Below, piece by piece: positions 1 to 6,310 of a stretch of 6,511 nucleotides of DNA. Each line of letters starts with the position of its first letter. Position 1 is the stretch's first letter. This DNA is from JBDHRG01 sp039807445 (GTDB lineage Bacteria > Pseudomonadota > Gammaproteobacteria > Competibacterales > Competibacteraceae), in assembly GCA_039807445.1 (NCBI GenBank), contig JBDHRG010000202.1, positions 1 to 6,511 on the forward strand, written 5' to 3'. Position numbers and translations under genes: made by a program. A model generated the notes under the pieces. The model did no database searches. It saw only the letters and a program-made list of their open reading frames with translations, and was not told the origin of the DNA.

Positions 1-252
1 CTCGGCGACATGGCCGACAACACCGCCGGCGTCGTCGCGATCGAGCTGCTCGCCGCGGCGCAGGGCGTGGACTTCCAGGCGCCGCTCGCGACCTCGGCGG
101 TGCTCGCCGAGGTGATGGCGACGCTGCGCGCCCGCGTGCCGTTCTACGACGAAGACCGCTACTTCGCCCCCGACATCGCCGCCGCCAAGACGCTGGTGAG
201 CCAGGGTGCGTTCCGGCAGTGGCTGCCGGCGCGCGAACTGCTTTCCGCGTAG
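1..252 (+). CDS. hutH: Histidine ammonia-lyase, C-terminal end (partial)
   Basis: Histidine ammonia-lyase removes ammonia from L-histidine to give trans-urocanate, the first step of cytoplasmic histidine degradation. Only the last 83 codons are present, and the frame is open from base 1 (L-G-D-M-A-D-N-T-A-G). The stretch AGVVAIELLAAAQGVDF followed by VPFYDEDRYFAPDIAAAK is the characteristic C-terminal helical tail of HutH. The Ala-Ser-Gly that forms the MIO cofactor and the rest of the active site lie upstream, outside the window. The stop is TAG at 250-252. The next gene, hutD, starts 25 nt downstream on the same strand, which fits a hut operon. The identification rests on recall of the family; no frameshift is visible. 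An ATG at 10-12 is an internal methionine, not the start. Confidence 0.92.
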   Translation, partial: LGDMADNTAGVVAIELLAAAQGVDFQAPLATSAVLAEVMATLRARVPFYDEDRYFAPDIAAAKTLVSQGAFRQWLPARELLSA

Positions 253-266
253 TGCTCGAAGACACC

Positions 267-274
267 GGAGGAGG
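267..274 (+). promoter_or_regulatory. Shine-Dalgarno sequence of hutD
   Basis: GGAGGAGG lies just before ATG 278-280, with 6 nt between its first GGAGG and the start. It fixes the hutD start at 278 rather than at an in-frame ATG 72 nt upstream (206), which lies inside hutH and has no comparable site. Confidence 0.8.
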
Positions 275-277
275 CCC

Positions 278-865
278 ATGCACGCGCGCCTGATCACGCC
301 CGCCGACTACCGCCGCATGCCGTGGAAGAACGGCGGTGGCGTCACCACCGAGATCGCGGTCCACGGCGGCGGCCTCGACGGCTTCGGCTGGCGGCTGTCG
401 ATCGCCGACATCGCCCAGGGCGGACCGTTCTCGGTCTTCGCCGGCTGCGATCGCTGCATCACCGTGATCGAAGGGGAGGGCATGACGCTCGCGGTCGACG
501 GCGACGCGCCGCGCGCGCTGCGCCGGTTGCAGCCCTTCGCCTTCTCGGGCGACAGCGCGGTCGAGTGCGCGCTGCTCGGCGGCCCGATCCGCGACTTCAA
601 CGTCATCTGCGACCGCGACCGCTGGCGCGCCCGCGTGCAGTGGCTGGGCGGCGAGCGCCTGCGTTGCGCCTCGCCGCGCCTGGCGGCCGGGCACGTGCTG
701 GCGTTCGTGCTGAGCGGTGCGCTGCGGGTGCGGGCCGGGGACGAGGCCTGGTGGACCTGCGGGGAGGGCGAGACGCTGCACCTCGAGGGCCTGGAAGGGC
801 CGTTCGTCATCGAGGCCAATGGGCTGGCCGAGGTCTGTCTGGTCGAGTTCCAGGCGGTAGCCTGA
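278..865 (+). CDS. hutD: HutD family protein (cupin fold, histidine utilisation)
   Basis: This is a 195-aa protein of the HutD family, the usual family size. HutD is a bicupin-fold protein encoded in proteobacterial hut operons. It is not a catabolic enzyme and is thought to limit or tune hut pathway activity, probably by binding an intermediate. Visible family marks are the N-terminal MPWKNGGGVTTEIAV (about residues 14-28), the first barrel segment WRLSIADIAQGGPFSVFAG followed by CITVIEGEGMTLAVDG, and the RDFNVICDRDRW segment around residue 107-118. The second barrel follows (GHVLAFVLSGALRVRAG and the GEGETLHLEG turn). The start at 278 is chosen for its strong Shine-Dalgarno site and because the family motif begins soon after. 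It follows hutH by 25 nt, so the two are probably cotranscribed. It ends with TGA at 863-865 and converges on the TPR gene, 126 nt away. Confidence 0.9.
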   Translation: MHARLITPADYRRMPWKNGGGVTTEIAVHGGGLDGFGWRLSIADIAQGGPFSVFAGCDRCITVIEGEGMTLAVDGDAPRALRRLQPFAFSGDSAVECALLGGPIRDFNVICDRDRWRARVQWLGGERLRCASPRLAAGHVLAFVLSGALRVRAGDEAWWTCGEGETLHLEGLEGPFVIEANGLAEVCLVEFQAVA

Positions 866-867
866 TA

Positions 868-888
868 CCGGCTCTGCCAGAAAGCCGG
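868..888. terminator. Weak hairpin between convergent genes
   Basis: CCGGCT at 868-873 pairs with AGCCGG at 883-888 across a 9-nt loop, starting 2 nt after the hutD stop. The stem is short and there is no T-run on either strand, so it is at best a weak or factor-assisted terminator. Nothing else recognisable is present in 866-991. Confidence 0.2.
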
Positions 889-991
889 CGATATCCAGAC
901 GGAAGGCTTCACCGCGGAGGACGCAGCCACGCTGCTCCTTCGTTCGCCGTGCAGGTTCTCGCAACGGCGCGTGCGCCAGCTCACGGAGAGG

Positions 992-2413
992 TCAGACCAG
1001 CTCGAATCCCCGTTGCCGCATGAAGGCTTCGATCTGCGCGGCCTCCGGCAGGCGCATCCGCCGAGCGGCGGTCAAGGCCTGCCGCAACAGGCTCTCGGCC
1101 TGCGCCCGATCGTCGGATTGGTTACGCCTGAGCAGCATCACCGCGATGTTGGCGCGGCATACCAACAATTCTCGCTGGTCATCGAGGCGCTCGTACACCG
1201 GCAGCGCCTCCTCGCGATAGAGACGCAGCGCCTCGTCGAGCTCGCCGCGGCGGGCGAGCACGTCGGCGATCTGGCCCAGCGTCACGGCGCGGGCGCGCAC
1301 ATCGCCGAGGCGCTCGTACACCGGCAGCTGTTCCTCGCGGCGGATGCGCAGCGCCTCGTCGAGCTCGCCGCGCGTAGCCAGCACATCGGCGATCTGGCCC
1401 AGCGTGACGGCGCGTTCACGCACGGCGCCGAGGCGCTCGTACACCGGCAGCGCCTCCTCGCGATAGAGACGCAGCGCCTCGTCGAGCTCGCCGCGCGCGG
1501 CGAGCACGTCGGCGATCTTGCCCAGCGTCACGGCGCGTTCGCGCACATCGCCGAGGCGCTCGTACACCGGCAGCTCTTCCTCGCGGCGGATGCGCAGCGC
1601 CTCGTCGAGCTCGCCGCGCGCGGCGAGCACATCGGCGATCTTGCCCAGCGTCACGGCGCGTTCGCGCACATCGCCGAGGCGCTCGTACACCGGCAGCTGT
1701 TCCTCGCGGCGGATGCGCAGCGCCTCGTCGAGCTCGCCGAGGCTCTCGTAGAGGGAGGCGAGCTCGTCGAGTAGCGCTAACCGCTGCGTGTCGTCGAGCT
1801 CCGGATGGTCCTCGAGCACGGCATGAATCTCGGCGATGCGGCGACCGCGCTCGGCGAGCGTGCGCGCATCGACGGGGGCGCGATTGGCTGGCGCGGGCAG
1901 AGGACACGGTACATCGGGCAGCGGGAAGGCAAACACCCCGGCGCGCCAGGACCACAGGTCCGGAGCGCGCGTGGCGAGACGGGCGATCAGCCCGACGGAG
2001 CCCCACAGCAGCAGGCGCACCGACACGTCGCGGGCGATCGCTTCACGGCGGATGTTGAAGGCCTCCAGCCGTTCGTCATCGAACCAGGCGTTGCCACCGA
2101 GCAGGTGGATGGCCTGGTGCTCGGTCGCCGCGCGCCGCAGCGCGGCTTCGAGTGTCGCGAAGTCGGCGGGAGCCTCGCGCGCCAGCGCCAAGCGCGCCGT
2201 GCCCAAGCCCTCGTCGGCCAGCAGCCGGTCGATGCGCTCGATCAACACGTCGCGATACGGTTCGTCGATACACTCGAGCAGCAGCAGCTGGAAGCGCGGG
2301 CCGAAGCGCAGCAGCTTCAGCAGGCGCTGGAAGTCGGCGTAATGCTCCGGGCGCAGCTCGGCAGCGGCCGTATGGCGGGCGCGGTCGAAACGGAAGAGTG
2401 TTTCGGAGTCCAT
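992..2413 (-). CDS. Tetratricopeptide-repeat protein with unidentified N-terminal alpha/beta domain
   Basis: This is a 473-aa protein with no signal peptide or membrane segment, so probably cytosolic. Residues 1-170 alternate hydrophobic strands and helices (FQLLLLEC about 41-48, RLALARE 74-80, AIHLLGG 101-107, VRLLLWG 132-138, GVFAFP 159-164). They include FNIRREAIARDV and APDLWSWRAGVFAF, a pattern I associate with TPR proteins encoded beside P-loop ATPases but cannot name as a family. A proline-rich linker (about 164-180) leads to a helical region and then five tandem 41-residue TPR-type repeats starting at residues 226, 267, 308, 349 and 390. Their consensus is GELDEALR-[I/L]-[R/Y]-REE-x-LPVYERL, then a second helix RAVTLGxIADVLAxR. 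A non-repeat C-terminus (431-473) follows. ATG 2413 lies 6 nt after the ATPase stop with no clear Shine-Dalgarno of its own, so translational coupling is likely. The role inferred is protein-protein sensing or adaptor function for the ATPase; the effector activity is unknown. Confidence 0.85.
   Translation of the reverse strand: MDSETLFRFDRARHTAAAELRPEHYADFQRLLKLLRFGPRFQLLLLECIDEPYRDVLIERIDRLLADEGLGTARLALAREAPADFATLEAALRRAATEHQAIHLLGGNAWFDDERLEAFNIRREAIARDVSVRLLLWGSVGLIARLATRAPDLWSWRAGVFAFPLPDVPCPLPAPANRAPVDARTLAERGRRIAEIHAVLEDHPELDDTQRLALLDELASLYESLGELDEALRIRREEQLPVYERLGDVRERAVTLGKIADVLAARGELDEALRIRREEELPVYERLGDVRERAVTLGKIADVLAARGELDEALRLYREEALPVYERLGAVRERAVTLGQIADVLATRGELDEALRIRREEQLPVYERLGDVRARAVTLGQIADVLARRGELDEALRLYREEALPVYERLDDQRELLVCRANIAVMLLRRNQSDDRAQAESLLRQALTAARRMRLPEAAQIEAFMRQRGFELV
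1124..1738 (-). repeat. Five tandem 123-bp coding repeats (41-residue TPR-type units)
   Basis: The landmark TCGTACACCGG recurs with its first base at 1191, 1314, 1437, 1560 and 1683, an exact 123-bp period. Each unit encodes 41 residues. Units 1 and 2 (residues 226-266 and 267-307) differ by about two bases over the stretch compared by eye, giving one residue change (REEQ to REEE). Units 1, 2 and 4 carry RIRREE, whereas units 3 and 5 carry RLYREEALPVYERL. This suggests duplication by recombination or slippage, possibly of two-unit blocks. Confidence 0.95.
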
Positions 2414-2419
2414 CGGCGC

Positions 2420-3754
2420 TCAGCCCGACGCCTGGCCGGGCAGCGCCTCCGTCGCCCGCCGGTAGCCTTCGAGCGTACGCACCACCGGGTGCGTCCGCCG
2501 CCAGCTGCCATCGTTGTACTCGAGCAGCACGAGGTTGTAGAGCAGCTTGCGTGTGCGCTCGTCGTTGCCGCCATGCAGCGGATCGGCGTCGAGCCGGGCG
2601 AGCAGCGCGTAGTCTCCGGGTTCGAGGAAGCGCCGGTATTCGGAGGCGAGTTGTCTTATCGCCAGCTCCACCGTCGAGGCGTCAATGCGGTCCTCCTCGG
2701 CGAACTCGCAGCACAGGCCGAGCAGCCGCAACAGTTCGCGCGGGTGGCCGCCGCAATGCTCGATCAACCGCTCGATCTCTGCGTCGCCGGCGAACAGCGC
2801 CGCGTCAGCACGCTTTAGCAGCAGCGCGCGCAGTGCTCGCCAACCGGCTTCGCAGCGGACGCCGTCGCGCTCGTAGAGCTTGATCATGGGCAGCACGATG
2901 TCGCTTTGCAGTCTGCCGACCAGGCCGACCTCGTACTTGAGGTTCAGCGGCGCGGTGTAGACGACGTGACCCTCGATCGTGAGCAACTGCTCGGCGTCCT
3001 CGATGAAGAAGCGGCGGGTGTCTTCGCTGCGCAGCTTGTCGGTACCGTCGATCATGAACAGCAAGCGCTGGCCCAGGCCCGCTGCGGCGAGCGCCGTTTC
3101 GGCCCAGCGCAGCAGGCGGTTGAAGGCTTCGGCGAACTGCGTGAACGAGTTGCGGATCACGCGCCGCAGCGAGTCCTTGTAGGTGACGTTGGCCTTGAAC
3201 GCGGCGGTGAACTGCCCGAACAGCTCGAGCAGCCAGGGCAGGCCGCCCTTAGCCTTCGCGTCAGCCTTGAGCTCGCTCGAGAAGTCTTTCGCTTCGTCGG
3301 TCGTCAGCACCCGCTCGGTGAACCACTGCTCGAGTTCTTCGAGCACATCGGTCCCCAGGTGCACGCCGTGCCGGTCGATTTTCGAGAGCAGCGCGCGCGC
3401 CATCGTCATCAGCACGTCGGCGTATTGCACGTTGTTGCGGTCGAGCTCGCTCGTGATGTCGACCTCGACGACGAAGTAGCGTTCGGGGCCGCCGAAGTCT
3501 TTCGCGTAGCGCCGCAGCTCGGTGGTCTTGCCGCTGCCGATGTGGCCGAAGAACAACACGTGCCTGCTCGTCGGCGGCACGAACGGGCCGTCAGGGAGCT
3601 GCAGACCGAACTTGCGCGCAAGGCGGCCGAGGGTGTTCTGACTGCCGCGAGCTTCGCTGGTGTCGACGTAGCGCTCGTCGTCCGCCCTCAGCGCATCTTC
3701 GAATTCGATCTGCTGCAGGACTTCGAGGATGTGCTTCGGGGGCTGGTAGCTCAT
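2420..3754 (-). CDS. STAND/Orc-like P-loop ATPase
   Basis: This is a 444-aa predicted cytosolic NTPase. The Walker A motif is GHIGSGKT at residues 70-77, with K76 as the phosphate-binding lysine. The Walker B strand is LLFMIDGTDKL at 231-241, with D236. HVVYTAPLNL at 263-272 is a sensor-1-like strand, and HCGGHPRELLRLL at 333-345 matches the GxP motif region of STAND and Orc/Cdc6-like ATPases. A helical, probably winged-helix segment follows (about 378-435). Such NTPases act as switches that bind or hydrolyse ATP when a linked sensor is triggered. The start chosen is ATG 3754-3752 (MSYQPPKHIL); a frame-extending ATG at 3838 runs through upstream sequence that does not resemble the protein. 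The Shine-Dalgarno site is poor. The upstream open frame stops on this ATG (TGATG), and the TPR gene follows after 6 nt, implying one operon. Local GC is lower than in the hut and amidohydrolase genes. The ATPase fold is secure; a defence or signalling role is inferred. Confidence 0.88.
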   Translation of the reverse strand: MSYQPPKHILEVLQQIEFEDALRADDERYVDTSEARGSQNTLGRLARKFGLQLPDGPFVPPTSRHVLFFGHIGSGKTTELRRYAKDFGGPERYFVVEVDITSELDRNNVQYADVLMTMARALLSKIDRHGVHLGTDVLEELEQWFTERVLTTDEAKDFSSELKADAKAKGGLPWLLELFGQFTAAFKANVTYKDSLRRVIRNSFTQFAEAFNRLLRWAETALAAAGLGQRLLFMIDGTDKLRSEDTRRFFIEDAEQLLTIEGHVVYTAPLNLKYEVGLVGRLQSDIVLPMIKLYERDGVRCEAGWRALRALLLKRADAALFAGDAEIERLIEHCGGHPRELLRLLGLCCEFAEEDRIDASTVELAIRQLASEYRRFLEPGDYALLARLDADPLHGGNDERTRKLLYNLVLLEYNDGSWRRTHPVVRTLEGYRRATEALPGQASG

Positions 3755-3768
3755 CACGGTTTCGGACT

Positions 3769-3812
3769 GGCATGCACGGGAATGCCGAGAACAAGATACA
3801 CCATGCCGGCAT
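3769..3812. promoter_or_regulatory. Cluster of ATGCC/GGCAT half-sites upstream of the ATPase gene
   Basis: GGCAT at 3769-3773 and ATGCC at 3782-3786 form an inverted pair with an 8-nt spacer, and a perfect 10-bp palindrome ATGCCGGCAT lies at 3803-3812. These sit 15-58 nt upstream of the ATPase start (minus strand). They could be an operator or simply decayed insertion-element sequence; no convincing -35/-10 pair was seen. Confidence 0.25.
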
Positions 3813-3840
3813 CCGACTGGCTGGCCCGATACGCGCACGG

Positions 3841-4198
3841 ACTGACCTCGGCCATCGTCTCCAGGGTCAGACAGCGCTTGCTCTGGATCCAGTCGTCGTT
3901 CTGCTCCATCAGCACCGCGCCCACCAGGCCGCGGATGCTGGCCTCGACGGGGAAGATCCCCACCACGTCGGTGCGGCGTCCGACCTCCTCGTCCAGTCGT
4001 TCGAGCGGGTGGGTCGAGTGCAGCTTGGTACGGTGCGCCGCCGGGAAGGCCATGAACGCCAGCACGTCATCCTCGGCGGCGTCCATCAGTTGCGCGGCCT
4101 TGGGGAACTTGCCGCGCGGCTGATCGGCGATGCTGCGGCCCTCGAGCACGGGCGCTGGCTTGGTCGGGCTGGCCGAACACCTGACGCAGCGCCTCCCA
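3841..4198 (-). pseudogene. IS256-family transposase, C-terminal remnant (frameshifted)
   Basis: Reading on the minus strand from 4149, the frame gives KFPKAAQLMDAAEDDVLAFM, then AHRTKLHSTHPLERLDEE, RRTDVVGIFPVEASIRGLVG and AVLMEQNDDWIQ, ending LTLETMAEVS. This is the conserved C-terminus of IS256 (Mutator-like) DDE transposases, including the segment around PLERL that probably carries the catalytic glutamate. Upstream, a second frame (4198 to about 4140) reads WEALRQVFGQPDQASARA, which continues the homology, so an indel lies near 4138-4150. Roughly 120 of about 400 residues remain, and the two catalytic aspartates are gone. Substitutions at conserved positions (THPLERLDEEVGRR where TNPLERLNKEVKRR is usual) show decay. 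The frame runs on past the homology to 3754, ending on the ATPase start codon. No clear terminal inverted repeat was found. Confidence 0.85.
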
Positions 4199-4287
4199 GA
4201 GGAGGAGGGAAGGGCCGAGCGGTCATGGGGCTAAGATAGTGCGACGCATCCACGCCGCCGGCGGACGGACGGCGGCACCACCGGGAG

Positions 4288-4292
4288 AGGAG
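4288..4292 (+). promoter_or_regulatory. Shine-Dalgarno sequence of the amidohydrolase gene
   Basis: A purine-rich run, GGGAGAGGAGA, has the core AGGAG at 4288-4292, 6 nt before ATG 4299. It selects this start over the in-frame ATG at 4239, and the chosen start gives a clean signal peptide. Confidence 0.8.
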
Positions 4293-4298
4293 AACGAG

Positions 4299-5966
4299 AT
4301 GAAGGCAGTGCTGCCGAAGACCCTGCTGTGCCTGGCGCTGGGCGCCGCGCTCGCGGCCGAAGCCGCGCCGACGCTGGTCGACAACGTCCATGGCTACACC
4401 CTGAGCAACGGCAAGCTGACCGAGTTCAGCGGGCTGGTGTTCGACGCCGGCAAGGTGCTCGCGGTTGGCGATGCCGGTGCGCTGAAGGCGAAACACCCCG
4501 ACGCGCAGCGCATCGACGGGCAGGGGCGGGTGCTGCTCCCGGGGCTGATCGACGCCCACGGCCACGTGTTCCGGCAAGGCTTCGCGCGCGTCGAGCTGAA
4601 CCTCGCCGGCAGCAGGAGCCTGCAACAGGCACAAGCCGCGCTGGCGGCTTACGCCAAGGCCAATCCGGACCAGGCATGGCTGCGCGGGCGCGGCTGGAAC
4701 CAGGTGGTCTGGCAGCTCGGGCGCTTCCCGACCGCCGCCGAGCTCGATGCCATCGTCGCCGACCGCCCGGTCTGGCTGGTGCGCGTCGACGCGCACGCGG
4801 GCTGGGCCAACACCAAGGCGCTCGCGCTCGCCGGCATCACCAGGGACACGCCCGATCCGCTCGGCGGGCGCATCGAGCGCGACCAGGACGGCAATCCGAC
4901 CGGCGTGCTGGTCGACAGGGCGATGGATCACATCCGCAAGGTCCTGCCCGCGTACGGCGACGACGACAAGCGCAAGGCGCTCGAGGCCGCGCTGCAGCAC
5001 TTCGCTGCGCTGGGCCTGACCTCGGTGCACGATGCCGGCATCGACGCGAGCGAGTACCGCATCTACCGCGAGTTCGCCGACGCCGGCAAGCTGACGACGC
5101 GCGTCTACGCGATGGTCCGCGACACCGGCGACGACTTCCGGACGATCTCGAAGGACGGTCCGCTGTCCGCGTACGCCGATGACCGCCTCAGCGTGCGCAG
5201 CGTCAAGCTCGTCGCCGACGGCGCGCTCGGCAGCCGCGGCGCCGCGCTGCTCGAGCCGTATACGGATGCGCCCGATCACAAGGGCTTGCTGTTCGTCGAC
5301 GCCGACACCATGCGCGCCAAGATCGAGCGCGGCCTCGCGGCCGGCTACCAGGTCAACGTGCACGCGATCGGCGACGCCGCCAACCGGCAGGTGCTCGATG
5401 CCTTCGAGGCGGTCTACCGCAACGTCGGCAAGGGCCGCGAGCAGCGCAACCGCATCGAGCACGCCCAGGTGCTCGCGCTGGCCGACATCCCGCGCCTCGA
5501 GGCGCTCGGGCTGGTCGCCTCGATGCAGCCGACGCACGCCACCAGCGACATGAACATGGCCGAAGATCGCGTCGGTCCCGAGCGCATCAAGGGCGCCTAT
5601 GCGTGGAAGACGATCCTGAGCCAGGGCACGGTGATCGCCGCCGGCTCGGACTTCCCGGTCGAGTCGGCCAACCCGTTCTACGGGCTGCACGCCGCCGTCA
5701 CCCGCACCGACCACGAGGGCAAACCGATCGGCGGCTGGCATCCCGAGGAGGCGATGACGCTGGCGCAAGCCTTCCGCGCGTTCACCCTCGACGCCGCCTG
5801 GGCCGCGCATCAGGACAAGACGCTCGGCTCGCTCGAGCCGGGCAAATGGGCCGACTTCGTGCTGGTCGACCAGGACATCTTCACCATCCAGCCGGGCGGG
5901 ATCTGGAAGACGCGGGTGCTCGAGACCTGGGTCGCCGGCGAGCGCGTCTACCGCACCGGCGGCTGA
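4299..5966 (+). CDS. Secreted metal-dependent amidohydrolase (YtcJ / amidohydrolase_3 type)
   Basis: This 555-aa enzyme belongs to the amidohydrolase superfamily, whose members hydrolyse amide or related C-N bonds with one or two metal ions; the substrate here is unknown. Residues 1-22 form a Sec signal peptide (MKAVLPK, hydrophobic LLCLALGAALAA, then AEA-A before PTLVDN) without a lipobox, so a periplasmic or secreted location is expected. Metal and active-site marks are HGH at 87-89 within LLPGLIDAHGHVF, SVKLVADGALGSRGA with candidate bridging K303, NVHAIGDAANRQVLDAF with H355, RIEHAQ with H388, and AAGSDFPVE with catalytic D451. The C-terminal LGSLEPGKWADFVLVDQDIF is the beta-sandwich closing segment typical of the superfamily. 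No expected residue is obviously missing and the length is normal. The gene is divergent from the transposase remnant, with only about 100 nt between them, where its promoter must lie or begin. No clear terminator follows. Confidence 0.9.
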   Translation: MKAVLPKTLLCLALGAALAAEAAPTLVDNVHGYTLSNGKLTEFSGLVFDAGKVLAVGDAGALKAKHPDAQRIDGQGRVLLPGLIDAHGHVFRQGFARVELNLAGSRSLQQAQAALAAYAKANPDQAWLRGRGWNQVVWQLGRFPTAAELDAIVADRPVWLVRVDAHAGWANTKALALAGITRDTPDPLGGRIERDQDGNPTGVLVDRAMDHIRKVLPAYGDDDKRKALEAALQHFAALGLTSVHDAGIDASEYRIYREFADAGKLTTRVYAMVRDTGDDFRTISKDGPLSAYADDRLSVRSVKLVADGALGSRGAALLEPYTDAPDHKGLLFVDADTMRAKIERGLAAGYQVNVHAIGDAANRQVLDAFEAVYRNVGKGREQRNRIEHAQVLALADIPRLEALGLVASMQPTHATSDMNMAEDRVGPERIKGAYAWKTILSQGTVIAAGSDFPVESANPFYGLHAAVTRTDHEGKPIGGWHPEEAMTLAQAFRAFTLDAAWAAHQDKTLGSLEPGKWADFVLVDQDIFTIQPGGIWKTRVLETWVAGERVYRTGG

Positions 5967-6009
5967 TGTCGAATGGCCGTGAAGCGTCCCTGGTCTCTTC
6001 TCGACAGGC

Positions 6010-6019
6010 TCCCTCACCT
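6010..6019. repeat. Left target-site duplication of the MITE
   Basis: TCCCTCACCT directly abuts the left inverted end at 6020 and is repeated exactly at 6369-6378. The bases just outside the two copies differ, so the duplication is exactly 10 bp. Confidence 0.8.
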
Positions 6020-6038
6020 CAGGTCGATCGCGCTACGT
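6020..6038. repeat. Left terminal inverted repeat of the MITE
   Basis: This 19-bp end contains an 11-bp core CGATCGCGCTA (6025-6035) that is perfectly inverted at 6353-6363. The mismatches with the right end fall at the fifth and seventeenth positions. Confidence 0.75.
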
Positions 6039-6064
6039 GACCTTGGCGGCCGTTTTGGCTCCTC

Positions 6065-6079
6065 CCCCTGCCAAGGGGG
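6065..6079. repeat. Internal inverted repeat, left copy
   Basis: CCCCTGCCAAGGGGG is the exact reverse complement of CCCCCTTGGCAGGGG at 6296-6310. It is also partly self-complementary (CCCCTTGG-like core), so each copy can fold alone or with its partner. Confidence 0.8.
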
Positions 6080-6091
6080 GTGAGGCGGATC

Positions 6092-6112
6092 GGGCGAAGC
6101 GCCGCTTCGCCC
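6092..6112. repeat. Hairpin: 9-bp perfect stem
   Basis: GGGCGAAGC (6092-6100) and GCTTCGCCC (6104-6112) are perfect complements with a 3-nt loop. Related GGGGCGAAGCGG / CCGCTTCGCCCC arms recur at 6262-6273 and 6288-6299, in the right half of the same element. Confidence 0.7.
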
Positions 6113-6230
6113 CGCCGAACGCCCGTAGGCCGCGAGGCCGAAGGGCCGGTGACGGGAGGGGGTATTCGGGGGTGGCACCAACGATCTCGGCTGGTCGCCG
6201 CCCCTTCCACCCCACCCCGTCCGGCCCGGC

Positions 6231-6252
6231 CCGGTGGCCTACAGGCCACCGG
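6231..6252. repeat. Central hairpin: 10-bp perfect stem
   Basis: CCGGTGGCCT (6231-6240) and AGGCCACCGG (6243-6252) are perfect complements separated by AC, inside the MITE. No T-run follows, so this is not an intrinsic terminator on the plus strand. Confidence 0.75.
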
Positions 6253-6261
6253 GCGCTACGC

Positions 6262-6299
6262 GGGGCGAAGCGGTACTTCGCCTTCTCCCGCTTCGCCCC
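6262..6299. repeat. Nested hairpins in the right part of the MITE
   Basis: GGGGCGAAGCGG (6262-6273) pairs with CCGCTTCGCCCC (6288-6299). A competing inner hairpin uses GGCGAAG (6264-6270) and CTTCGCC (6276-6282). Confidence 0.65.
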
Positions 6300-6310
6300 C
6301 TTGGCAGGGG
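6296..6310. repeat. Internal inverted repeat, right copy
   Basis: CCCCCTTGGCAGGGG is the exact 15-bp reverse complement of 6065-6079. It is flanked by GGAGG on its right, mirroring the CCTCC to the left of the other copy. Confidence 0.8.

Noticed and set aside
307..984. Minus-strand open frame of 225 codons opposite hutD
   Set aside because: hutD on the plus strand is recognisable, with a strong ribosome-binding site; the antisense product has no family features.
1124..1738. Regular repeats considered as a CRISPR array
   Set aside because: The whole 123-bp unit repeats with no variable spacers, and it is in frame within a protein-coding gene.
971..1774. Plus-strand open frame of 267 codons with its own internal repeats
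   Set aside because: It is the antisense shadow of the 123-bp repeat array. A period divisible by three keeps several frames open, and the minus-strand reading gives clear TPR-type repeats.
2906..4123. Plus-strand open frame of 405 codons across the ATPase and transposase remnant
   Set aside because: It runs antisense through two recognisable minus-strand coding regions and resembles no family.
4232..4237. TAAGAT as a -10 box for the amidohydrolase gene
   Set aside because: It is a plausible hexamer, but no acceptable -35 lies at the right distance, so a promoter cannot be supported.
4254..4276. GCCGCCGGCGG / GGACGGCGGC palindromic run upstream of the amidohydrolase
   Set aside because: Low-complexity GC-rich sequence of this kind forms short palindromes by chance in such a genome; nothing ties it to a function.
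4086..6017. Minus-strand open frame of 643 codons opposite the amidohydrolase gene
   Set aside because: The plus strand encodes a full amidohydrolase with signal peptide and all metal motifs. The antisense translation is Arg/Ala/Val/Gly-rich without family features, typical of high-GC shadows.
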